Shown here: one piece after another, positions 1 through 4,796 of the stretch
Layout of the letters: every line of letters starts with the position of its first letter
Numbering within the stretch: the first letter of the stretch is position 1
NCBI GenBank assembly: GCA_031290375.1
Contig: JAITNR010000137.1
Location: 1 to 7,094, forward strand
Origin: Prevotellaceae bacterium
Lineage (GTDB): Bacteria > Bacteroidota > Bacteroidia > Bacteroidales > Paludibacteraceae
DNA length: 7,094 bases
Direction: 5' to 3'
Position numbers and translations under genes: made by a program
Notes under the pieces: model-generated
Seen by the model: the letters and a program-made list of their open reading frames with translations, nothing else
Told to the model about the DNA's origin: nothing
Databases searched by the model: none

Positions 1-81
1 GACATCCTTTCAAAAGGGAGCGGCATCCTTTCAAAGGGGAGCGGCATTTTTTCAAAAACAAGGGATATTCCCTCAAAATAA
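1..81 (+). CDS. Possible 3' end of a heptad-repeat protein gene (partial)
   Basis: This plus-strand frame is open from the left edge to a TAA at 79-81, 30 bases before the next ATG. It encodes 26 residues built from a seven-residue repeat, (D/G)-I-L-S-K-G-S, with the last two copies diverged (one starts GIFSK, the last ends IPSK). A stop in repeat register at the decayed end fits the C terminus of a repetitive protein. The minus strand is equally open from an ATG at 86, and most of the putative gene is outside the window, so this is only a candidate. No known family is recognised. Confidence 0.25.
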   Translation, partial: DILSKGSGILSKGSGIFSKTRDIPSK

Positions 82-86
82 ATCAT
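3..86. repeat. 21-bp tandem repeat, four decaying copies
   Basis: Four units lie in exact 21-bp register at 3-23, 24-44, 45-65 and 66-86. Units 1 and 2 differ at one base (A/G at 15/36), while units 3 and 4 are progressively diverged but keep TCAAA in phase at 10, 31, 52 and 73. The array may continue left of the window. It reads open on both strands. On plus, the frame from base 1 gives a heptad (D/G)ILSKGS and stops at TAA 79-81. On minus, a frame from ATG at 86-84 gives the heptad PLPFERM. The single difference between units 1 and 2 is synonymous in both frames, so the coding strand cannot be chosen. It could be the repetitive tail of a gene entering from the left or a non-coding minisatellite. 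There are no unique spacers, so it is not a CRISPR array. Confidence 0.8.
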
Positions 87-111
87 TAAATTATTTAAAA
101 AACTTACTATT

Positions 112-558
112 ATGGCAAAAACAATCCAAGAAAAAGACGTTGATTTCAACGTAGTACAAGGAGTTATTATTGGCGCTGCCAATGCCCATTCCAGTCCGTG
201 GAGACTCGACACCGAGTGGATGACCGTGGAACTGCTCCCCGCGCAAAACCGCTGGACGGCTGCGTGGGCGGCGTACCAAGACCCAAACGTGCGAACGCCG
301 CTTATCACGTTCGAGAAAAGCGAAACGCGCAAACAGTTCAGAACTCGAGCGGGCATTGAGCCGATTATCGCACATTTGAAAACCGATTTTCGTATGCTTG
401 AGAATTACTTTTGGGGCGAAGCGGGCGTTCAAATCAACGCTTTAATGTCAGCAACTGCGTGGAATTTGAAGAAAATGATGGAAAAACTCAAAGCAGAAAT
501 TTTGCAACTTATTTTTCGACTCTTTTTTTCGCAAAATTTTTATCTCGCAACTGCGTAA
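112..558 (+). pseudogene. Chimeric ORF: truncated hypothetical protein joined to transposase tail
   Basis: The frame encodes 148 residues and looks like two pieces. Residues 1 to about 73 (to base 330) resemble the N terminus of a Bacteroidota hypothetical protein; the stretch with LDTEWM, LLPAQNRW and TPLITF is recalled from that family rather than matched by search. From about residue 74 the sequence is the C-terminal end of a DDE transposase, with F76-x2-R79-x3-E83-x6-K90. Base composition changes at the join: bases 181-300 are about 64% G+C (77/120), 301-360 are 50% and 361-420 are 40%, and the conserved core genes to the right are AT-richer. No promoter of the TAnnTTTG type and no Shine-Dalgarno sequence is visible before the ATG at 112. 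The likely reading is a gene truncated by an insertion or rearrangement that borrowed the element's frame and stop codon. Whether the 148-residue product is made is unknown. A true annotated fusion cannot be excluded. Confidence 0.6.
331..558 (+). mobile_element. IS4/IS5-type transposase C-terminal remnant
   Basis: About 75 codons remain of an insertion-sequence transposase of the DDE_Tnp_1 (IS4/IS5) type. The visible motif is Y/F(2)R(3)E(6)K, here F76, R79, E83 and K90 of the fused frame; E83 would be the last acidic residue of the DDE triad. It continues with HLKTDFRM, then INALMSATAWNLKK, as in IS5-type C termini, and ends in a hydrophobic, basic tail before TAA at 556-558. The first two catalytic aspartates, the N-terminal half and the left terminal repeat are absent, so it cannot encode an active transposase. 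The right end should lie shortly after 558, but without a left end it cannot be fixed. The exact IS family is uncertain. Confidence 0.75.
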
Positions 559-601
559 TTGGGGTTGTTAAGGATTGACTATATAATTGTATTTTAATAT
601 T

Positions 602-665
602 TTTTAAGGCGGTTTTTAGGAGTTCCCTTAAAATAGCATACTTTGGAAAACACTACCTTAAAATA
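602..665. repeat. Short direct and inverted repeats in the convergent gap
   Basis: CCTTAAAATA occurs exactly at 626-635 and 656-665, 30 bases apart, and its inverted partner TTTTAAGG lies at 602-609. TTTTAAGG could pair with CCTTAAAA at 626-633 across a 16-base loop, or with the second copy. The first copy, extended to TTCCCTTAAAATA at 623-635, matches 68-80 (TTCCCTCAAAATA) at 12 of 13 positions on the other side of the chimeric ORF. The gap 559-702 lies between two converging genes, so a weak bidirectional terminator is possible, but no GC-rich stem with a T run is present. Remnants of element ends are an alternative. Confidence 0.45.
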
Positions 666-702
666 ATACATTGTCAAATTTTCGTCTTGACTCCAAAATA
701 AC

Positions 703-1872
703 TTAATCAAACATTTTTTTAAATTTATTGAAGAAACTGTTTGAGTTTTTGTCCTGTGGTTTGAAGTTTTGGGAGGTTTTGAATTGCTCTACCGTCTTTT
801 TCTCTTCAACAGAGAGATTCTCCGGAATATAAACCCCGATATTTACAAACAAATCACCTATTCCGTACGAATTTAGATTCGGAATACCTTTACTTCTTAG
901 CCTTAGCATTTTGCCTGGCTGTGTGCCTTTGTCGATTTTTACCTTCACCTTGCCGTCAACGGTAGGAATTTCCACTGTGCCGCCGAGAATTGCCGTTGGA
1001 ACATCTATCAAAAGATTATAAACCAAATCGTTGCCATCTCTGATTAGTTCAGGGTGATTTTCTTCTTCCACCAAAACGAGCAAATCACCGGGAATACCGC
1101 CATTGCGGGCAGCATTGCCCTTGCCTCGCAAGGAGAGTTGCATATTGTTCTCAACACCTGCCGGAACATTGATAGAGATAATGTCCTCAGCACGAACAAC
1201 ACCCTCGCCGTTGCAATAGGTACATTTGTCGACAATTACCTTTCCCGTGCCATTGCAGGTTGAACAGTAGGACTGTGTCTGCATCTGCCCCAGGATAGTA
1301 CGCTGAATGTGTGTAACAATACCTCGCCCTTTACACGTGTTGCAGGTCTTGATGCTTTTGTCATCCTTTGCGCCTGTACCTGAGCAATGCGAGCAGGCGA
1401 CAAGTTTATTGACCTTGATTTTCTTTTCAACACCTGCGGCAATCTCTTTGAGAGTAAGTTTCACCTTTACTCTCAAATCCGAGCCTTTTGCTGTACGTTG
1501 TTGAGCATGATTGCTATCTTCACCAAAGCCGTTTGTAAAATTTCTGAATGCACTGCCAAAATGTCCGCCAAAAATATCACCGAACTGAGCAAAAATGTCT
1601 TCCATTGACATACCTCCTCCATCGAAACTGCTGAAGCCTCCACCTGAACCAAGTCCTGTGTGCCCGAACTGGTCGTACTGCTGACGTTTTTTAGGGTTAC
1701 TAAGCACTTCGTAGGCTTCGGCTGCTGCTTTAAACTTCTCCTCTGCTACCTTGTTGTCGGGGTTTTTGTCGGGGTGATACTCAATAGCCTTTTTGCGATA
1801 GGCTTTCTTGATTTCCTCAGGCGTAGCAGTTTTGGCAACATTCAATATCTCGTAATAATCTTGTTTATTCAT
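703..1872 (-). CDS. dnaJ: Chaperone protein DnaJ (Hsp40)
   Basis: DnaJ is the cytoplasmic J-domain co-chaperone that delivers unfolded clients to DnaK and stimulates its ATPase. The protein has 389 residues, a normal full length for type I DnaJ. The J domain spans about 4-70 with HPD at 33-35. A Gly/Phe-rich linker follows at about 70-118. The zinc-binding region has all four CxxCxGxG repeats, at 160-167, 177-184, 203-210 and 217-224. The C-terminal substrate-binding domains run from about 230 to 350, and a basic Phe/Lys tail ends the protein. It is the last gene of the minus-strand cluster, 24 bases after the grpE stop, so it is probably cotranscribed with grpE. The ATG at 1872 is the natural start because the J domain begins at once. 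No strong ribosome binding site is visible, as is usual in this phylum. Confidence 0.97.
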   Translation of the reverse strand: MNKQDYYEILNVAKTATPEEIKKAYRKKAIEYHPDKNPDNKVAEEKFKAAAEAYEVLSNPKKRQQYDQFGHTGLGSGGGFSSFDGGGMSMEDIFAQFGDIFGGHFGSAFRNFTNGFGEDSNHAQQRTAKGSDLRVKVKLTLKEIAAGVEKKIKVNKLVACSHCSGTGAKDDKSIKTCNTCKGRGIVTHIQRTILGQMQTQSYCSTCNGTGKVIVDKCTYCNGEGVVRAEDIISINVPAGVENNMQLSLRGKGNAARNGGIPGDLLVLVEEENHPELIRDGNDLVYNLLIDVPTAILGGTVEIPTVDGKVKVKIDKGTQPGKMLRLRSKGIPNLNSYGIGDLFVNIGVYIPENLSVEEKKTVEQFKTSQNFKPQDKNSNSFFNKFKKMFD

Positions 1873-1896
1873 TACTTGTGTATGATTTATGAAATT

Positions 1897-2484
1897 CTAT
1901 TCTCCTACCACTACCTTTGCGTGTCTGATAACCTTGTTGTTAAGGATATAACCTTTTTGTGTGGTATCAATAATTTTGCCTTTCCGGCTTTCGTCAGGTG
2001 CAGGAATGGTAGTGATTGCCTCGTGAAATTCGGTATCAAAATCCTGATTATCAGTCTCTATTTGCTTTAACCCCTGCTGTTTGAGGTTTGTCATCAGTTG
2101 TTGATAAATCAGTTCTATACCATCTTTCACAGCCACTACATCTGTGGCAGCCTCCATTGATTGAATTGCACGTTCAAAATTATCCACAACAGACAAGACT
2201 GCCAAAATGACACTTTCTCCACCATTCCTAATCAATTCAGCCTTTTCTTTTAGCGTCCTCTTCCGGTAATTGTCATATTCTGCCATAAGTCTTAAATAGC
2301 TGTCGTTTAGAATATTATACTTCTCTTCCAAACTGTTTTCCTTATTTTCAGCCTGTGGCTCTTCCTGATTTTCTTCGGTTGTGAAATTTTCTTCAACTAA
2401 TTCATTCTCAATTTTTTCCTCTTCCGAACTCATAATCGTCTTATTTTTATGTTTATTGTACCAATATTTTTTATCTTCTGTCAT
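1897..2484 (-). CDS. grpE: Nucleotide exchange factor GrpE
   Basis: GrpE is the cytoplasmic nucleotide exchange factor that releases ADP from DnaK and resets the DnaK-DnaJ cycle. From the first ATG it has 195 residues. An acidic, Glu-rich and probably disordered N terminus (about 19-52) precedes the long dimerising helix (about 52-135, including LMAEYDNYRKRT at 67-78). The C-terminal beta domain (about 149-195) contains FDTEFHEA, QKGYILN and VIRHAKVVV, the family signature. A second in-frame ATG at 2433 (residue 18) would give 178 residues, and the 17 residues before it (rich in Lys, Tyr and Asn) are not typical of the family. Neither ATG has a clear ribosome binding site, so the start is unresolved. 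It lies upstream of dnaJ in the same direction. No CIRCE operator (TTAGCACTC inverted repeat) is visible in 2485-2598, and only an imperfect -7 element (TA-N3-TTTG) occurs there. Confidence 0.95.
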   Translation of the reverse strand: MTEDKKYWYNKHKNKTIMSSEEEKIENELVEENFTTEENQEEPQAENKENSLEEKYNILNDSYLRLMAEYDNYRKRTLKEKAELIRNGGESVILAVLSVVDNFERAIQSMEAATDVVAVKDGIELIYQQLMTNLKQQGLKQIETDNQDFDTEFHEAITTIPAPDESRKGKIIDTTQKGYILNNKVIRHAKVVVGE

Positions 2485-2598
2485 CTTAATTTATAAAAAA
2501 ATTTGAACACAAGAGGGAATGCAAATAGTATGCCATAATGCAGAAACGGAAATTTTGGCAGTAAAAGCAGGTCAATGCGTAAACTCGGCACAAGACTG

Positions 2599-3075
2599 TT
2601 ATTCAAGTCCGCTTCCTTCGTGGTGATAAGGAGTACCACTAATTATTGTTGTAGCTCGATAGAGTTGTTCTGCAAAAATGGCACGAACAATCTGATGAGA
2701 AAATGTCATTTTTGACAGCGACAAAAGATAGTTTGACCTGTCATAAACCTCTTTTGCAAATCCATACGCGCCACCTATTGCAAATACCAGATTTTTGGTC
2801 GTATGCTGATGTTTTTCCAACCAATGTGCAAATTCGATTGATGTAAATTCTTGCCCTTTATCGTCCAAAAGAATCAGAAAATCATTGCTCCCTATTGCCT
2901 TCAACAAGTCTTTACCCTCTGTTTGTCGCTGTAAATCAACAGGTAAATTTTGTTTTCTGGATTGGATAATTTTCGTCTTTATGGCACAATTTTTGGTTCT
3001 TAACAGATATTCGTTTGCTATTTCGGAAATGAGTTTAGAGGAGGTTTTGCCGATCACAACTATTTCTATCTTCAT
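2599..3075 (-). CDS. rlmH: 23S rRNA (pseudouridine-1915-N3)-methyltransferase RlmH
   Basis: RlmH is the SPOUT-fold methyltransferase that uses S-adenosylmethionine to methylate the N3 of pseudouridine 1915 in helix 69 of 23S rRNA, working on assembled 70S ribosomes. The protein has 158 residues, close to the usual 155-160. It starts MKIEIVVIGK, has the LLDDKG turn at 69-74, the cofactor-binding loop IGGAYGF at 100-106, and the knot segment LSLSKMTFSHQIVRAIFAEQ (118-137). The usual C-terminal YHHE occurs at 150-153 and is followed by five extra residues (GSGLE), a small oddity: many homologues end at or near that Glu. It diverges from the DUF4783-like gene, and this pairing is familiar in Bacteroidales, where nadC often follows; here nadC is absent. 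Confidence 0.96.
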   Translation of the reverse strand: MKIEIVVIGKTSSKLISEIANEYLLRTKNCAIKTKIIQSRKQNLPVDLQRQTEGKDLLKAIGSNDFLILLDDKGQEFTSIEFAHWLEKHQHTTKNLVFAIGGAYGFAKEVYDRSNYLLSLSKMTFSHQIVRAIFAEQLYRATTIISGTPYHHEGSGLE

Positions 3076-3103
3076 TGTATATTTACTTTTGGTTTATGAA
3101 AAG

Positions 3104-3133
3104 CAAAGATAGTATTTTTAATGTTCAAACAAA
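3104..3133 (-). promoter_or_regulatory. Putative rlmH promoter (Bacteroidota -33/-7 type)
   Basis: Read on the minus strand, TATCTTTG at 3111-3104 matches the -7 consensus TAnnTTTG. A TTTTTG ending at 3130 supplies a -33 TTTG at 3133-3130, with an 18-base spacer (about 19-21 is typical). Transcription would begin near 3098, about 20 bases before the rlmH ATG at 3075. This is a consensus match only. Confidence 0.5.
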
Positions 3134-3173
3134 AATTTTATATAAATTTCCACATTCGCCGACAAAGAATAAT

Positions 3174-3596
3174 ATGAAAACTTACAATAATAAAGTTATA
3201 CTAAGAAAGTTACCGTTTTGGATGTTGATACCGATGTTTGTCTTCGGTGTCAATATTGGCAGTTTCGCTCAACATAACTCAATTACTGTTGCTTTGATAG
3301 ATGCGTTTCAAAGGGCAAATTTCGGCAGTATGGCTGTTCATTTCAATTCACAGATTGAAATAGATTTGCCATTTGAAAATGGTTCCAACGTAGTTGCCAA
3401 AAGTCAGGCAGTAAGTATTTTAAATCATTTTATCAGCAAAAATGTACCCTCTTCCATCGGGATTACCAGAAACGATGAGGTTGCGGATGTTGTGCTGTTG
3501 AATTTTTCGTTTACAGTGGCTAATGGAAACAGTTTTAAAGCAACCATTTTTATCAGAAACAGTTTGATAAGTCAGATTAAAATTGTGCAAACTTAG
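3174..3596 (+). CDS. DUF4783-like exported protein
   Basis: The protein is 140 residues with an N-terminal signal peptide: basic residues at 7-12, a hydrophobic core at about 13-29, and a probable signal peptidase I site after SFA (30-32). The mature part of about 108 residues contains LIDAFQRANFGSMAVHF and ends FIRNSLISQIKIVQT. This pattern, the length and the position beside rlmH fit the Bacteroidota DUF4783 family, thought to have an NTF2-like fold; its function is unknown and I infer none. The frame is open upstream to an ATG at 3075, but that would put 33 extra residues before the signal peptide and overlap the rlmH start by one base, so 3174 is preferred; an ATG at 3222 is less likely. 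A TACTTTTG at 3084-3091 matches a -7 element but lacks a -33 partner. Confidence 0.82.
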   Translation: MKTYNNKVILRKLPFWMLIPMFVFGVNIGSFAQHNSITVALIDAFQRANFGSMAVHFNSQIEIDLPFENGSNVVAKSQAVSILNHFISKNVPSSIGITRNDEVADVVLLNFSFTVANGNSFKATIFIRNSLISQIKIVQT

Positions 3597-3627
3597 TTTT
3601 TATCATTCAAACGGGTAAGAAAGTAAC

Positions 3628-3635
3628 TAAATTTG
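3628..3635 (+). promoter_or_regulatory. Candidate -7 promoter element for asd
   Basis: TAAATTTG matches the Bacteroidota -7 consensus TAnnTTTG, 35 bases before the asd ATG, so transcription would start near 3642. No TTTG is present about 20 bases upstream, only a T-rich tract at 3597-3601, so the -33 half is weak. Readthrough from the preceding gene is also possible. Confidence 0.4.
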
Positions 3636-3656
3636 CATCAAGCATAATATATTTTT

Positions 3657-3661
3657 AAGGA
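3657..3661 (+). promoter_or_regulatory. Ribosome binding site of asd
   Basis: AAGGA ends nine bases before the ATG at 3671. It is the clearest Shine-Dalgarno-like sequence in the window and supports that start; the other genes here have none as good. Confidence 0.5.
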
Positions 3662-3670
3662 ATTACAAAA

Positions 3671-4669
3671 ATGAACGTAGCAATAGTAGGCGCAAGCGGA
3701 GCAGTAGGACAGGAATTGTTAAAAATTATGGAGGGAAGAAACTTCCCTGTCAAAAATTTATACCTCTTTGGTTCTGAGCGAAGTGCAGGCAAAGAATACA
3801 TTTTCAGAGGGAAACCTCACACAGTACAACTTCTCAAACACAATGATGATTTCAAGGGCATTCAATATGCTTTTGTGTCGGCTGGTGCCGGTGTTTCAAG
3901 GGAATTTGCAGAAGATATTACGAAATTTGGCACAATTATGATTGACAATTCGAGTGCGTTTCGTATGGACAATGATGTGCCTTTGGTAGTACCTGAAGTC
4001 AATGCCGAAGATGCCAAATTTTGCCACCGCAGAATTATCGCCAATCCGAACTGTACTACCATTCAAATGGTGGTAGCACTCAAGGCGTTGGAAGATATTT
4101 CGCATATCAAACGCATTCATGTCAGCACATATCAGGCGGCTTCGGGTGCAGGTGCAGAGGCTATGGCGGAACTCGAAAATCAATGCCGTCAAGCTTTAGA
4201 TTCACAGGAGGTTGATGTAAAAAAATTCCCTTATCAACTGGCTTTCAATATGATACCGCAAGTTGATGTTTTTACCGAAAATCTTTACACAAAAGAGGAG
4301 ATGAAAATGTTTTATGAGACACGTAAAATTATGCACTCTGATGTTGTGGTGTCGGCTACCTGTGTGCGCGTACCGTCTTTGAGGGCTCATTCCGAAAGCA
4401 TTTGGGTGGATACGGAAAAGCCGATTTCCACAGTTGAGGCAAAAAGGGCATTTGAGATGGCTCAGGGTGTGGTATTGATTGATGATGTCGAAAACAAAAA
4501 ATATCCGATGCCTCTTTTTGTTACAGGCAAAGACCCTGTTTTTGTGGGGCGTGTGCGTAAAGATTTGGCTAACGGCAACGGTCTGACTTTCTGGTGCGTT
4601 TCCGATCAAATCCGCAAAGGTGCTGCCCTGAACGCTGTACAGATAGTGGAATATTTAATATCCAAGTAG
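3671..4669 (+). CDS. asd: Aspartate-semialdehyde dehydrogenase
   Basis: Asd reduces L-aspartyl 4-phosphate to L-aspartate 4-semialdehyde with NADPH in the cytoplasm, the branch point towards diaminopimelate/lysine, threonine and methionine. The 332-residue length is normal for the family. The N-terminal Rossmann motif GASGAVG is at 7-13, IDNSSAFRM at 91-99 and PLVVPEVN at 104-111. The catalytic cysteine is Cys128 in NPNCTT. The active-site arginine/histidine segment is RVPSLRAHSES (233-243), with His240 as the expected general base. The C terminus has the usual helix beginning IRKGAALNAVQI. The ATG at 3671 opens directly into the Rossmann strand. The gene follows the DUF4783-like gene by 74 bases, with its own candidate -7 element and ribosome binding site. 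All key residues are present and there is no sign of damage. Confidence 0.97.
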   Translation: MNVAIVGASGAVGQELLKIMEGRNFPVKNLYLFGSERSAGKEYIFRGKPHTVQLLKHNDDFKGIQYAFVSAGAGVSREFAEDITKFGTIMIDNSSAFRMDNDVPLVVPEVNAEDAKFCHRRIIANPNCTTIQMVVALKALEDISHIKRIHVSTYQAASGAGAEAMAELENQCRQALDSQEVDVKKFPYQLAFNMIPQVDVFTENLYTKEEMKMFYETRKIMHSDVVVSATCVRVPSLRAHSESIWVDTEKPISTVEAKRAFEMAQGVVLIDDVENKKYPMPLFVTGKDPVFVGRVRKDLANGNGLTFWCVSDQIRKGAALNAVQIVEYLISK

Positions 4670-4729
4670 AAGTGTTTGGTAGTTCAACCGCCTTTTTGTT
4701 TTATTTAACACAAATCTTAACATTATTTT

Positions 4730-4761
4730 TTTGTATTATTGAAAAAAATGTTGTACCTTTG
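4730..4761 (+). promoter_or_regulatory. pckA promoter (Bacteroidota -33/-7 type)
   Basis: TTTG at 4730-4733, at the end of a T run, and TACCTTTG at 4754-4761 match the Bacteroidota sigma consensus TTTG / TAnnTTTG with a 20-base spacer. This is the best promoter match in the window. Transcription would start near 4767, leaving an AT-rich leader of about 30 bases with no Shine-Dalgarno sequence. It indicates that pckA can be transcribed independently of asd. Confidence 0.72.
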
Positions 4762-4796
4762 AAAATATAATTTTTTAATCAATCAAATAAAAGTAT

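Noticed and set aside
3..86. CRISPR array
   Set aside because: The 21-bp units are directly adjacent, with no unique spacers, and no cas gene is present.
91..432. Minus-strand frame of 113 codons opposite the chimeric ORF
   Set aside because: It is antisense to the transposase tail and the GC-rich segment, both of which have recognisable protein motifs on the plus strand, and its own product shows no domain pattern.
1660..2070. Plus-strand frame of 136 codons across dnaJ and grpE
   Set aside because: It lies antisense to the J domain and the GrpE C terminus and spans the gap between them; the hydrophobic product is a by-product of the codons on the other strand.
2485..2598. CIRCE heat-shock operator upstream of grpE
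   Set aside because: No TTAGCACTC / GAGTGCTAA inverted repeat is present in the gap on either strand.
3075..3173. Upstream start for the DUF4783-like gene
   Set aside because: It would add 33 residues before an otherwise normal signal peptide and overlap the rlmH start codon by one base; the ATG at 3174 gives a proper exported protein.
3896..4609. Minus-strand frames within asd
   Set aside because: They are fully antisense to an intact asd gene and have no family features or start signals.
4670..4729. Intrinsic terminator after asd
   Set aside because: Only a three-base stem (GGT / ACC) can be drawn before the T-rich tract; too weak to call.
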